Translations under genes and position numbers: made by a program | The notes under the pieces: generated by a model | Databases searched by the model: none | The model's input: the letters and a program-made list of their open reading frames with translations, nothing else | Told to the model about the DNA's origin: nothing | Part shown: positions 25,257 to 34,922 of the stretch, one piece after another | Layout: each line of letters opens with the position of its first letter | Numbering within the stretch: the first letter of the stretch is position 1 | Source of the DNA: JAGQZY01 sp964588335 | Lineage (GTDB): Bacteria > Bdellovibrionota > Bdellovibrionia > Bdellovibrionales > JAGQZY01 | Direction: 5' to 3' | Assembly: GCA_964588335.1 (NCBI GenBank) | Contig: CAZPOV010000004.1 | Coordinates: forward strand, 186,001-250,000 | Length of the DNA: 64,000 nt

Positions 25257-26099
25257 ATGAAGAAGTGGACGGTCTTAGCTTTTTTACTCTTATGTCACTG
25301 CTCAGAAAATCTTTTCGATGAGATTGCTGACAAGGACACCGACGAGGCCATTTATTTTCAGGCGAAACAAGAAATCAACGCCCGCAATTACACATTGGCC
25401 ATCACTCTTTTAGAAAGTTTAAGCCCTTCTTTCATCGCCGATCATTCGCGGATGCCGGTCTACGCATCCGCCTATTCCGGGCGATGTGGGTTGGAGTTTT
25501 TAACCCTTCTCACAACAATGCAAAATCAAGGCGCAGCCACTTTTTTTGGAATTTTAATGAACGCTTTTCCCGGCGCTCTGGCCGCCAACGTTCAGGACTG
25601 CATCGACTCTGAAAACATTCTGCAGTCCATTGGTGACGAGACGGTGCGAACGGGTGATGCCAACCTATTAGCGGCGTTTAATGCGTTAGCAAAAATCGGT
25701 ACTATCCTTTCAAGTTTGGCTGATACCGACGATGACGGTAATGCAGATCCCAGTTTTGAGCAGTGTGATATTGCTAACGATGATCTGCCAGAAGCGATGG
25801 TCCGAGAGTTGGGTGCAAGCCTTGGCGTGGCTTTGACCAGCCTAGGAGCCATAGGCACCGACTACATTGATGACTCTCTTTCTGATATTAGCTCTTTGTG
25901 TGCCCCCCCCAGCCCGCCAGAGATGTCCGCCATATGTAATAAAACAGAGCCCGCCGACTTTACTGCCGACGAGGTTCGCTTTCTTCGCTACGCGGTGGGT
26001 TCCAATGATATTGGAATCGACTCCTGCGCTGGTGGTGGTAACGACTTAAACTCATGCGCCGCTATTTACGAGCCCGGCGGGGCCCCGGATTGCGAGTGA
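25257..26099 (+). CDS. Hypothetical lipoprotein between two PorV-like genes
   Basis: 280 residues. The leader MKKWTVLAFLLLCHC gives a probable lipobox (LCHC, Cys15). After it come a TPR-like helix pair (about residues 28-60; YFQAKQEINARNYTLAITLL) and a mostly helical region with an Asp-rich calcium-like loop (DTDDDGNADP, about 158-167). Cysteines are scattered through the C-terminal half (SLCAPPSPP, AICNKTEP, DSCAGGGNDLNSC). No named family is recognised. It starts two bases after paralog B and ends two bases before paralog C, so it is very likely a partner lipoprotein of these barrels. Confidence 0.7.
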   Translation: MKKWTVLAFLLLCHCSENLFDEIADKDTDEAIYFQAKQEINARNYTLAITLLESLSPSFIADHSRMPVYASAYSGRCGLEFLTLLTTMQNQGAATFFGILMNAFPGALAANVQDCIDSENILQSIGDETVRTGDANLLAAFNALAKIGTILSSLADTDDDGNADPSFEQCDIANDDLPEAMVRELGASLGVALTSLGAIGTDYIDDSLSDISSLCAPPSPPEMSAICNKTEPADFTADEVRFLRYAVGSNDIGIDSCAGGGNDLNSCAAIYEPGGAPDCE

Positions 26100-26101
26100 C
26101 C

Positions 26102-27223
26102 ATGAAAAATATTGTTCTTAGTTTTTCTATTTTAATTTTTTCGATAACAGCGGCCGCAGCCGATATTGGTCTTTCGACGCGTGCTCTCGGTATGGGCAAT
26201 GCCTACACGGCTGTTGTTAACAATAGTGATGCGATTTTTTACAACCCGGCGGGACTGGCTAAGATGAGTGGTTTTCGATGGACCATTCTTGATCCCTCTA
26301 TTGGTACCAACACCTATGATTCCTACCAGCGCTATCTTGATATTGCTGCCGACTCAAGCGACATCGAAAGTATCATCAATGAGCTTTACGGCGAAGACGT
26401 CACCGTTTTTTCTGGCATGAAGTCCTTACTGTCTTTTGGAAGTTTCGCATTTGGAGCCTATGGCGTTGTTGATGGGAACTTTCTGATTAACAATCCGGTT
26501 TTTCCGAACATTGATGCCACCTATCGGGTGGATTACGGTTTTGTTGCCGGCGGCGGTTTCGACCTTGTTCCCGATATGTTGCAAATGGGAGTGCAGGCTC
26601 GGCGGGTCACCCGACAAGGGGGCACGGTGCCTATTGGTGTGGGAACCATCGCCACTTTGAATTCGGATGCCATTCAAGATGAGCTCAATCGATCGGGAAT
26701 CGGTTATGGCTTTGATTTAGGGATGACATTACAATTTCCAACGCCTTTAAAACCAACCGTCGCCTTCACTTGGCGTGATGTTGGTAACACCAGCTTTGAG
26801 CCCAACGGAAGTAATTTGGCACCAGCACCGGTGCAGCAAGAACAGATCATCGGAGTCGGTTTTAACTATGAAAGTCTGTTGATGGATATCCGACCCGCTA
26901 TTGATTTCCGATTTTTGAATGACTCCAGCATGCAGCTTGGCAAGAAAATCAATATGGGCATCGAATTCAGTTGGCCTCTGGTGGATGTTCGCGGTGGCTT
27001 TCATCAAGGTTATTACAGCCTTGGCACAAGCTTTGATCTTTGGGTGTTTCGTGTCGATGCCGCAACCTACGGTGTCGAGCTCGGGGAGTATCCGGGTCAA
27101 CTGGAAGATCGACGTTACATGATTCAATTGTCTTTTGATTTCGGCGTCGACCCAGGCAGTTTCTCATTCTTCAAACTGTCCCGCCCCAGCGTCAAAAACC
27201 ACTCACGCAAATTACGACGTTAA
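26102..27223 (+). CDS. PorV/UPF0164-like outer-membrane protein, paralog C
   Basis: 373 residues from ATG 26102 with a signal peptide (MKNIVLSFSILIFSITAAAA). The motif GMGNAYTAVVNNSDAIFYNPAGL is nearly identical in pattern to paralog A, and the C-terminal signature VRGGFHQGYYSLG and DRRYMIQLSFDF is present. Unusually, about 23 residues follow the aromatic strand (GVDPGSFSFFKLSRPSVKNH...), so the barrel has a basic C-terminal tail, whereas A ends at DF. The 3' end overlaps the convergent GNAT gene by 12 bases. Substrate unknown. Confidence 0.82.
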   Translation: MKNIVLSFSILIFSITAAAADIGLSTRALGMGNAYTAVVNNSDAIFYNPAGLAKMSGFRWTILDPSIGTNTYDSYQRYLDIAADSSDIESIINELYGEDVTVFSGMKSLLSFGSFAFGAYGVVDGNFLINNPVFPNIDATYRVDYGFVAGGGFDLVPDMLQMGVQARRVTRQGGTVPIGVGTIATLNSDAIQDELNRSGIGYGFDLGMTLQFPTPLKPTVAFTWRDVGNTSFEPNGSNLAPAPVQQEQIIGVGFNYESLLMDIRPAIDFRFLNDSSMQLGKKINMGIEFSWPLVDVRGGFHQGYYSLGTSFDLWVFRVDAATYGVELGEYPGQLEDRRYMIQLSFDFGVDPGSFSFFKLSRPSVKNHSRKLRR

Positions 27224-27682
27224 TCGCATGGCGACGTTGCAGCGGTCGTACTGCCAGCCGAATTTCTCTAGAACATTGGCATCGTGGATGAAGCCATTTT
27301 TTTCATAGAGGTGGATGGCGGCTTGGCAGTTTTTATTGGTCATAAGGTAGCAGTAGGGAATTTTCTGGTCTCTAACAAACTGTATAACATACTGAAGGAG
27401 GGTTTCTCCCGCTTTCAGACCTCGGGCTTTTTCTAAAACCCCCATCTTGGTTAATTCGTATTCACCCTCACCGGTCTTACGCAGAGCGCAGGTCCCGACC
27501 ACTCCAAGCTCGGAATGCTTTATAAAGAAAATAAACCCACCTTTATCAAGAATCATGGCCTCTGGGTTCAGCAGGACTTTTTCGTCTAGCTCCTCCAAAG
27601 TGAACATGTTTGAAATCCACTCGGCATTGATATCGTAAAAAGCCTGTTTGAGTTCGGGGTTGTAGGGGAGCACTTCCAGCAT
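27212..27682 (-). CDS. GNAT family N-acetyltransferase
   Basis: A 156-residue cytoplasmic protein with a good ribosome-binding site (AAGGAAGAG) before ATG 27682. The GNAT fold is seen in VVGTCALRKTGEGEYELTKM (beta strands), the acetyl-CoA loop region LEKARGLKAGETLL, and the late motif NCQAAIHLYEKNGF. Members transfer acetyl groups from acetyl-CoA to amines of small molecules or proteins; the substrate is unknown. It is convergent with the PorV-like paralog C and divergent from the AddB-like gene. Confidence 0.85.
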   Translation of the reverse strand: MLEVLPYNPELKQAFYDINAEWISNMFTLEELDEKVLLNPEAMILDKGGFIFFIKHSELGVVGTCALRKTGEGEYELTKMGVLEKARGLKAGETLLQYVIQFVRDQKIPYCYLMTNKNCQAAIHLYEKNGFIHDANVLEKFGWQYDRCNVAMRLTS

Positions 27683-27759
27683 TTTCTCTTCCTTTGGAGC
27701 GGGTCAGAATAAGCAATCAGGTACCATATACAAGGGGCCTGTGGTAGTGTCATTTTTCC

Positions 27760-30462
27760 ATGCTTTACTGTCATATTATTCAAAGTCCCGACCAAAAACG
27801 CCGCCTGTTTACAGAGTTTAACGGCACCCAAAGTCTATGGGTGGTTAACGATTTAGAGAGTAAATTTTGGATGCAAGATTTCTTGCAGAGCTCTGAGGGG
27901 CCGATCATCAACACCGACCGGGTCTTGCGGGCCAGTGAGTTGTGGCAAAAACTTCTTTTACTCAACGATCCGTCTTGGCAGCCTCTTTCCAGCCATGTTG
28001 CCGAGTTTTTGATTGAAAAGTGGATGGACCAAATTCTTAAACAGGTCGATTTCAAAATTTCATCAAAGGACCGCGGGCGAGCCTACCAAACCATCGGTCA
28101 GATCCTCCCATTGATTGGTCATTTCCACGGCGAAGATATAATGGCGCAATGGTTTTCAGAAAAAGAAGACGCCAAAGAAAGATGGCAGGACTGGTACGAA
28201 ATGGGGATTGCTCTTTGGCAGCGCTTTGTCGAAAAAAAGATTATTCCTCAGGAATGGATGAAGGGCGTATTGATCAACGAAGAACTACCGCAAGTTACGG
28301 ACAGCCCGTTGGTGGTGGACCTCGGGATTCAAATTGACGATGTCGAAAGTGAGTTATTTTTAAACTTAAGTCGAACCCATGATGTTCACATCGTTATTCC
28401 TGACACCGAAAAAGAAAAAGAGGCCTACGACAATTTAATCAGCCGCTCTCAGTTGCAAACTCATCCAGCTTCCCACGGAATTGAAAAGCGCGAGTTTAAA
28501 AAACTTCCATCGATGTTGGCAGAAGTGAAAGAGGCGGTGGCGCGGGTGCGCCGTTGGCTGGATGCCGGGGTGCCGGCCTCAGAGATCGCTATTGTGTCTC
28601 CACAGATTGAAAATTACTGGCCGACTCTTTATGAATATTGCTTGGTCGAGGGCATTGGTGTCGACAAAGACAAAATGACACCCTTGTCACAATTTCCGGT
28701 TTACCAAAGCTGGTTGTCCCAGTTGCGGTTGGCGTCGCGTCGTCTCTTAAAAGGGGATCCCGAGCAGGTGATTTTTGGAGGCGACCAAGATCCATCAGCG
28801 ATTTATAAGGCGTTTCGTACCGATTACGCCAATGTCTATGATGTCGAAGACTTACAGAGAAATAAAGACATTGAAGCCCGGTTTGCCAAACCCATAGAGC
28901 CCGGGACAGAGTTTTCTCTGGCCGAATTTTTCGAAAAGGCTATCCAGTGGGTTCCACCCCAGTCGATGTCGTCTTTTGATATCTTGTTAGAAGATTTAGA
29001 CTCCGTGTTTTCAGTGGGTGAGAGACTGACCTTTGAAAAGTGGGTGGAGTTTTTTGAAAAGTACTTTTCAAGAAATGAAAAGAAACTTTTAGTCGGTCAA
29101 GACAATGGAATTCAAGTTTTACCATTGATGGCGGCTCAGAACCCAAAACTTACAAAGGTGGCGATGATTGGCCTTAGTGAAGCCAACCTTTTAGAAAGCC
29201 ATGACACAGCCTTGCACTGGTCGGATATCGAATCCATCAAGATAAACTTTGGCTTCAATTTACCGCATACCGATCGCCACAGTTTGCTGGATGAGTTGGC
29301 CTGGTTTCAATGCAAGGCTGTTGACGAATGCCTCTACACCCATGGCGAAACCGATTTTTCGGGACAATTCCAGTCGCCATCCCTGTTTTGGTTAAAGGGC
29401 GCCATGGAACAGGAAGAAACAGCACTTTGTTCCCCTGGTAAGACTCGTTGGGATAAGGTGGCGCAGCAGAATCCTCGAACCGACCTTGATTGGAGTCAGG
29501 AAGAGATTCTGCAGTGTGAAACGCTCATACAAAGAGATCGTGGTGAGGCTCCCACCCTTCCCGTTAAGTACGAAAACCTTCGGGTGTCGGCTTCGTCTTT
29601 TGATAATTACTTTAAGTGTCCTTTCAAGTTTTTCGCAGCCAGGGGTTTAAAGTTACAGGAAGACCCCGTGCTTGACCTGGATATCGATCCTCGCTCCAAA
29701 GGCAGCCTGCTTCATAAAATATGTGAGGTGGTGATTCAAACTAAAAAATGGTCGCTTTCGGATAAAGAAATCTTGAAACTGGTCGACGACTGTCGTCAGT
29801 CGGAAAAAGTGCCGGTTTATACAGAAGATGTTTGGCAGTTTTTAAAACCATTTTACTTGAAAGCGACAAAGGCCTTTATCGATTTTGAGGTGAAGTGGCG
29901 TCAAGATCATCCTAATACCGAAACTTTTGCGGTGGAGAGATTTATCAAAACCCATATTCAGCTGGACGACGAATCGTTTCATTTTGATGACAAGTCAGGG
30001 GTGCCCTTCGCAGGTATTATTGATCGTATTGATCGGAATGACCAAGGACAGCTTGTTGTTATTGACTACAAATCATCGACAGCGAGTTTGAACCAGTACA
30101 CCAGTTGGATAAAAAAGGGACAGATCCAGTTGGTGCTTTATTCGTTGGCTATCATGGAGGGCGTTTTGGGGGAAGACCATCGCGAGATCGTCGGCGCCTT
30201 TTATTACGCACTTAACAAACCCGAGAGAAATTATGGTTTCGCCTTAGAGGGCGCCCCTAAAGAGTTCTTAAATATTAAAAAGCCACTCACTCAGGAGGCC
30301 TTTGCTAAGATCATCAGTGAAACTAAAAAGTTGGTTTTCGAAATGCTGTCGGGATTGATTGAAGGAAAAATTGAGCCGCAGCCTCGAAAAGATATTGAAG
30401 AAAAAATGTGTGAAAAATGTGATTGGAATCAGTTATGTCGTTATCCGGCCCTCAACCTTTAA
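27760..30462 (+). CDS. addB: AddB/RecB-type PD-(D/E)XK nuclease subunit with iron-sulfur cysteines
   Basis: A 900-residue protein, partner of the helicase-nuclease that begins inside its 3' end. The nuclease motif is G-IID-R-ID at about 752-758 with Asp755, then VVIDYKS with Asp769 and Lys771, and a QLVLYSLA motif follows. Four cysteines, Cys620 (YFKCPF) and Cys884, Cys887, Cys893 (CEKCDWNQLC), have the AddB spacing for a 4Fe-4S cluster that staples the nuclease domain. The N-terminal half is helicase-like but shows no Walker A loop, as in alphaproteobacterial-type AddB. With AddA it would process double-strand breaks for recombination. Symbol by family and context; orthology is not formally tested. 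Confidence 0.82.
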   Translation: MLYCHIIQSPDQKRRLFTEFNGTQSLWVVNDLESKFWMQDFLQSSEGPIINTDRVLRASELWQKLLLLNDPSWQPLSSHVAEFLIEKWMDQILKQVDFKISSKDRGRAYQTIGQILPLIGHFHGEDIMAQWFSEKEDAKERWQDWYEMGIALWQRFVEKKIIPQEWMKGVLINEELPQVTDSPLVVDLGIQIDDVESELFLNLSRTHDVHIVIPDTEKEKEAYDNLISRSQLQTHPASHGIEKREFKKLPSMLAEVKEAVARVRRWLDAGVPASEIAIVSPQIENYWPTLYEYCLVEGIGVDKDKMTPLSQFPVYQSWLSQLRLASRRLLKGDPEQVIFGGDQDPSAIYKAFRTDYANVYDVEDLQRNKDIEARFAKPIEPGTEFSLAEFFEKAIQWVPPQSMSSFDILLEDLDSVFSVGERLTFEKWVEFFEKYFSRNEKKLLVGQDNGIQVLPLMAAQNPKLTKVAMIGLSEANLLESHDTALHWSDIESIKINFGFNLPHTDRHSLLDELAWFQCKAVDECLYTHGETDFSGQFQSPSLFWLKGAMEQEETALCSPGKTRWDKVAQQNPRTDLDWSQEEILQCETLIQRDRGEAPTLPVKYENLRVSASSFDNYFKCPFKFFAARGLKLQEDPVLDLDIDPRSKGSLLHKICEVVIQTKKWSLSDKEILKLVDDCRQSEKVPVYTEDVWQFLKPFYLKATKAFIDFEVKWRQDHPNTETFAVERFIKTHIQLDDESFHFDDKSGVPFAGIIDRIDRNDQGQLVVIDYKSSTASLNQYTSWIKKGQIQLVLYSLAIMEGVLGEDHREIVGAFYYALNKPERNYGFALEGAPKEFLNIKKPLTQEAFAKIISETKKLVFEMLSGLIEGKIEPQPRKDIEEKMCEKCDWNQLCRYPALNL

Positions 30463-33431
30463 GAAAATTTGTTCGCGCAGGAGCGGGGGCGGGGAAAACC
30501 TACAATCTCACCCGTGAGGTTGTGAAGCTGGCCCTTGATTTTCATCAGCAAACCGGCCAGTGGCCACGAACAGTCCTTACCACCTTCACCCGCAAAGCCA
30601 CTCAGGAGCTTAAGGAGCGAATGCTTCTTTATTGTTTGCAAGAAAGGCCCGAAGCTGTGGAGTTTGTGCAATCCACCAGTTATTTAAATATCACCACAAT
30701 GCACGGGCTTTTGAACAATTTCTTGAGTCGATTTGGCTACGGGGTGGGACTTCCCAATCAGCTGAAAATTGTTGATGCCCAGCAAGCCAACTTTTGGCGA
30801 AAACAGATTTTACGGAAAATGATTGCCAACTATAAAGACTCTGAAAGCCTGCAAATTTTTAATTTTGAAACCTTGCTGGATCATCTTCGTTCTTACGAGT
30901 CTGTGTATTGGCAAAAAAACTATCGCCCCTTGCAGACGCCTGAAGATTTTCAAGCAGTTTACGGGCAATGGATGCTGAGAAAAGCCAAGGACTTGGAGTA
31001 TTGGGTGAGTGAGGCCCAAGAGCAGGTCGAAGGTGAAAAGTGGGATGAGTACTTTGCGCAAATGGAGGGGTTTTTACAAGCGTTGAAAACGCCTTCCCCT
31101 TGGCAACAGTGGCAGGAAAAGCTGTCAGCTCATTTGGCCGAAATTAAAAAACCTCGTCCCTCGAAAAAAGCCTCTTCCATGCCCGATGAATTAAAGAAAG
31201 CCTACGATAAATGTTTTAATGGGGTGAAGAAGAGTATCCAAGACCCAGACCTCTCCCCTGAGTATTGGCCAAAGACCATCAAGGTCTTAAAAGACTTTAA
31301 AGTTTTTGCCGATGATTTTGTCGGCCAGCTTATTGAGAAGAAACAAAGCGAAGGCGCTTTGGAACCCAATGATTTAGAGTTCTTTTCTTTAAAACTTTTG
31401 CAGGATCGTCCTGAATTGATTACTAAGTTTTCAGCCGAGGTGGATGCCTGGTTCATTGATGAGTTTCAAGACACCAGTCCGCTACAGATGCAACTTCTGG
31501 AGCCCATGATCGGTGACAGTTCTTGTTATATTGTTGGCGATCCTCAGCAGTCGATTTATCTTTTTCGTGGGTCGCGCAGTGAAGTGTTCTTTGAGAAAAG
31601 TGAAAAGATGGCCGCCGAAGGGGCCGATATGGCGCCTTTGCAAGACAACTACCGGTCTCAGGAAAATTTGCTGGAGTTTTTTAATTCGTTTTTTCCCTCG
31701 CTGCACCACAGTTTTTCAACTATGAGCCCAAAAGTCGAGGCTGAAGCCAGTCTGCCCGCCGTCAAAGTGACCCACATCACCGGAGATGAGAGTAACACTG
31801 AGCTGTATCAACTGACGCAAGAGCTTTCGACTCTGATCAATCAGGGGGTTTTAGCAAAAGATATTTGTGTTTTAACTCGCACCCATAAGCAGAGCGATGA
31901 ATTGCAAAAAACTTTGATGAGTTTGGGTTTTCCAGTGATCTCTCACTCTTCCGATAAATTTTATGAGCGCCGCGAGGTGATCGATGGATTGGCCCTTCTG
32001 AAATTTCTGGTCAATCCTTGGGATGATAAAAACCTGTTAATTCTGATGCGGTCACCTTGGATCGGTCTTTCGGACCAGCAAATTCTAAATATCATTGGCG
32101 ACAAAGACAGCCACTATTGGACGCGCTTTAAAGATTACTTTTTAAATGAGACGCAAAAAGGCCCAGGGTTATCCCTGTGTCTGGGGCGAAGGCAAATTGA
32201 GTCCAAAGGCTACGCCTGGGTGTTTCGACGTTTGCTTATCCAGTTGGGAATGCTGGATTACTCGCATAATGTGGATAGCACCGGTCGTCGTGAGGCCAAT
32301 CTTTGGAAGTTGATCAACGTGGTTGAAAGAAACGCCCGCGAACCAGGAACCAGCCTTTTACAATTGATTCAGCAAGGTCATTTGTCTTCAAGCCTAGAGG
32401 ACTTTGGAGATTCGGGGGACGCCAGTTCACCGGTGGAGCCCAATAAAATTCACCTGATGACAGTGCATGCGTCGAAAGGCCTGCAGTTTGATTATGTCTT
32501 TCTTCCGTTTATGGAAAAGAAGCCGCGGGTCAGCACTTGGCTGAAATTCTCGCAAGACTCTGATGTGCCTTGGTGGTCTTTTCGTATGCCTTTATCGGAC
32601 CCGACCAGCGATCAGGGCGGTGCTCTTGAAAAGCTGATTGTCGAAACTCAGAAAGAGAAAGAGCTGGATGAGTCGCTGCGTGTACTTTATGTGGCTATGA
32701 CTCGCGCCAAGAAACAATTGATAATGAGTTGGTCCGGGGAGCCCGAGGACAGCTCATGGGCGGCTCACCTTATGGCCCATCAAACACGCTGGAAGGATCA
32801 TCCACATATCCAGTTCCAAGAGATCACCTCGCAACAGGCGTCGGCTTTTCGAGAGGAAGGCCGTGCTGTGGAAGTTCCATCGCCTTTTGACAGCTCGATC
32901 GACCGATTTATTGAGGGTGAAACGACGACCAACGAAGACACCAGCACGCCACCGACTAAGAATGAGTGGAGTGAAGTCATCAAGGGGCAGCAAAGGCGCC
33001 GGGATGGAGTCATTCTGCACCGAATTTTTGAAAGTTTAAAAAATCACAGTGTTGATGAAACAAAACATTATTGTCGAGACTGGCTTCCCGGTCGTGAGTC
33101 TGAAATGGAAGAAGCCATAGATTTTCTTTTTACACAGCAAGAGGTTCCGATTGGCGACATTATTCAACAAGGCCATGTGGAGTGGGGTTATCGAAAACCT
33201 TCCGATGACGGTGGAACCGTTGAAAAGCGGATTGACCTCTGGGGTGTTGTCGATGAAACCCTATGGGTTGTGGATTACAAAACCGGTTCCGACCGCTACC
33301 GAGACAAGGCCTTTAAACAAATGGCCGAGTATGCCGAAACTTTAAAATCCTATCTCAAATGGTCAGGCAATATCCAAAGAGTCGCCGTGTATCCCTTCTC
33401 TAAAACTCTGTACGTGAAGTCCGGTTTATAG
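30435..33431 (+). CDS. addA: AddA-type UvrD-like helicase-nuclease
   Basis: About 998 residues from ATG 30435, overlapping the AddB-like gene by 28 bases. It has the superfamily 1 helicase motifs: Walker A AGAGAGKT (Lys21), TFTRKATQELKERM, the Walker B region WFIDEFQDTSPLQ, VGDPQQSIYLFRGS, MTVHASKGLQFDYVFLP and VLYVAMTRAKK. The C-terminal PD-(D/E)XK nuclease follows: ILHRIFE, then EKRIDLWGVVDE and VVDYKTG. The AddAB complex unwinds and trims DNA ends to load RecA. No recD-like gene is present, consistent with AddAB and not RecBCD. Confidence 0.9.
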   Translation: MSLSGPQPLRKFVRAGAGAGKTYNLTREVVKLALDFHQQTGQWPRTVLTTFTRKATQELKERMLLYCLQERPEAVEFVQSTSYLNITTMHGLLNNFLSRFGYGVGLPNQLKIVDAQQANFWRKQILRKMIANYKDSESLQIFNFETLLDHLRSYESVYWQKNYRPLQTPEDFQAVYGQWMLRKAKDLEYWVSEAQEQVEGEKWDEYFAQMEGFLQALKTPSPWQQWQEKLSAHLAEIKKPRPSKKASSMPDELKKAYDKCFNGVKKSIQDPDLSPEYWPKTIKVLKDFKVFADDFVGQLIEKKQSEGALEPNDLEFFSLKLLQDRPELITKFSAEVDAWFIDEFQDTSPLQMQLLEPMIGDSSCYIVGDPQQSIYLFRGSRSEVFFEKSEKMAAEGADMAPLQDNYRSQENLLEFFNSFFPSLHHSFSTMSPKVEAEASLPAVKVTHITGDESNTELYQLTQELSTLINQGVLAKDICVLTRTHKQSDELQKTLMSLGFPVISHSSDKFYERREVIDGLALLKFLVNPWDDKNLLILMRSPWIGLSDQQILNIIGDKDSHYWTRFKDYFLNETQKGPGLSLCLGRRQIESKGYAWVFRRLLIQLGMLDYSHNVDSTGRREANLWKLINVVERNAREPGTSLLQLIQQGHLSSSLEDFGDSGDASSPVEPNKIHLMTVHASKGLQFDYVFLPFMEKKPRVSTWLKFSQDSDVPWWSFRMPLSDPTSDQGGALEKLIVETQKEKELDESLRVLYVAMTRAKKQLIMSWSGEPEDSSWAAHLMAHQTRWKDHPHIQFQEITSQQASAFREEGRAVEVPSPFDSSIDRFIEGETTTNEDTSTPPTKNEWSEVIKGQQRRRDGVILHRIFESLKNHSVDETKHYCRDWLPGRESEMEEAIDFLFTQQEVPIGDIIQQGHVEWGYRKPSDDGGTVEKRIDLWGVVDETLWVVDYKTGSDRYRDKAFKQMAEYAETLKSYLKWSGNIQRVAVYPFSKTLYVKSGL

Positions 33432-33457
33432 TAATAGCCAAATTTCAAGGGATGGAA

Positions 33458-34024
33458 TTATTGAAACTGAACTTCACGGCGTCCGAGAGGACCGGTGATG
33501 ATCAGTTTTGGTGAAGAGTTTTCAATTTCGGCTGTCGGAATCGGAAAATCGACATAGTAGGCGGTGGCCCAGCGAGAATGATAGGGAAAAAGAGCTTTCG
33601 CTTCATCCAAATTCATGTTGGCTTTGTAAGGGCGACCTTCGTAGCGCTGTCCATTGGCTTCAAGATAAATTTTCCAAATTGAAATTTTATTGGCAAGGTT
33701 ATCATTTTTTCGCTCTGGTGTGAAAAACGACAACCACATTTTGGTTTTATCGGAAAGCTCTTGCATCCGTTCGTTAAGTTTTTCCTGCTCTTCGAACTGA
33801 TCCCATTCGTAAAATTTATCAAGGCGATCGTGAATACTTTTCGAGATCTCGTGGGTCAGAATGGTCGCGCGAAATTCGAAGTTGTGGTAGAGCCCGGCAA
33901 ACTGTTTGTCACCAGCACTGTGTTGTTCAATCTTAGAGAAATACGCCTCTCGCCCTTCCGAGTGGGGGTGGGTGGTGCAACTTAAAGCCAATAATAAGGG
34001 GAGCCATTTAAGGACTTTCATCAT
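33458..34024 (-). CDS. Hypothetical lipoprotein
   Basis: 188 residues. The leader MMKVLKWLPLLLALSC gives a lipobox (LALSC). The mature part is helical and charged first (FEEQEKLNERMQELSDKTKMW, about residues 76-96) and then beta-like (ISIWKIYLEANGQRYEG; AYYVDFPIP; PKLIITGPLGRREVQFQ). No family is recognised. The gene starts with ATG 34024, sharing an ATGA junction with the stop of the upstream alpha/beta hydrolase, so the two are probably translationally coupled and may act together on lipids or envelope. Confidence 0.65.
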   Translation of the reverse strand: MMKVLKWLPLLLALSCTTHPHSEGREAYFSKIEQHSAGDKQFAGLYHNFEFRATILTHEISKSIHDRLDKFYEWDQFEEQEKLNERMQELSDKTKMWLSFFTPERKNDNLANKISIWKIYLEANGQRYEGRPYKANMNLDEAKALFPYHSRWATAYYVDFPIPTAEIENSSPKLIITGPLGRREVQFQ

Positions 34025-34872
34025 TTGTATTCTCCTAGATATTCAATCAGGTCGTCAATCGCCTCTTGCTTATTAATGTCATTGTAAACTTCGTGATAAC
34101 TGTCTTCGTAAAGTTTTATCTTCTTTTGACCTTCATACTTTTTATAAAAGTCCAGGCTGCTTTGCGGATTAATAATCTTATCTTGACCAGAAATTTGAAA
34201 AAACAGTGGAGTATTAATTTTTTTTAAATTTTCTCGAACCTCATCCTGGGCTTCAAGCATGCCTAAAAACAAGGGAGCTGAAACCTTGGTGTGGCGAAGA
34301 GGGTCGCGACTGTAGGACTCGACCATGGCAGGGTCTCGGCTCAGACGGTCATAGCGCAGCTCATTGTTCATCGTCAGAGTGGGCGCCATTTGGTTCAGCC
34401 AGTGGCTGGCCACCTGTTTGAGTTTTGGAACCTCAACCGCAATTTTTAACGCCGGATTACTTAAGATCGCCGAAATCACTTTCGGTGGGACATCGGCAGC
34501 CAACAATTGTAAAGTGATCAAACCGCCCATGGAGTGACCGAAAAGGTGAAGGTTTTGAGTCGGAAGAGTTTCATCATCCTTTAGTTTTTTGATAATCGAT
34601 TTTAAATCCTTAGCGTAATCACGAAAATCTCGGATGTAACCGCGTTTTCCTTCGGAACGTCCATGGCCTTGTAGGTCCCAGCCAAACACCATCCAGCCAT
34701 GGTCGCACAGGGCTTTGGCTAAGTGATCGTAGCATTCGGTGTGTTCAGCCATTCCATGGGTGATCAGTAGGCAGCCCACAGGCGTGGTGCCGGCAGCACT
34801 CCAGCTTTGCAAAAAAAGCTTGGGCATCTCGGGGTCATCAATATCGTATTCACGGATCTCATATTCGGTCAT
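34021..34872 (-). CDS. Alpha/beta hydrolase, monoacylglycerol lipase/lysophospholipase-like
   Basis: About 283 residues from ATG 34872 (MTEYEIREYDID); a TTG at 34908 would add 12 residues. It has the order of the Hydrolase_4 family: LLITHGMAEHTECY (oxyanion loop), WDLQGHGRSEG, the nucleophile GHSMGG (Ser114 from this start), a lid domain, QISGQDKIINPQS (probable acid) and YEDSYHEVYND (catalytic His). Members hydrolyse monoglycerides or lysophospholipids. No signal peptide. It lies 50 bp after nadB and overlaps the downstream lipoprotein gene. Confidence 0.85.
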   Translation of the reverse strand: MTEYEIREYDIDDPEMPKLFLQSWSAAGTTPVGCLLITHGMAEHTECYDHLAKALCDHGWMVFGWDLQGHGRSEGKRGYIRDFRDYAKDLKSIIKKLKDDETLPTQNLHLFGHSMGGLITLQLLAADVPPKVISAILSNPALKIAVEVPKLKQVASHWLNQMAPTLTMNNELRYDRLSRDPAMVESYSRDPLRHTKVSAPLFLGMLEAQDEVRENLKKINTPLFFQISGQDKIINPQSSLDFYKKYEGQKKIKLYEDSYHEVYNDINKQEAIDDLIEYLGEYK

Positions 34873-34922
34873 CACCAGGAGTATATAATTGTCGCTCTGA
34901 TTGAGCAAAGACTCTTATGGAA

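Noticed and set aside
21302..27223. Type IX secretion locus
   Set aside because: PorV-like barrels are present, but no PorU, PorK/L/M/N, SprA or C-terminal secretion domains are found nearby.
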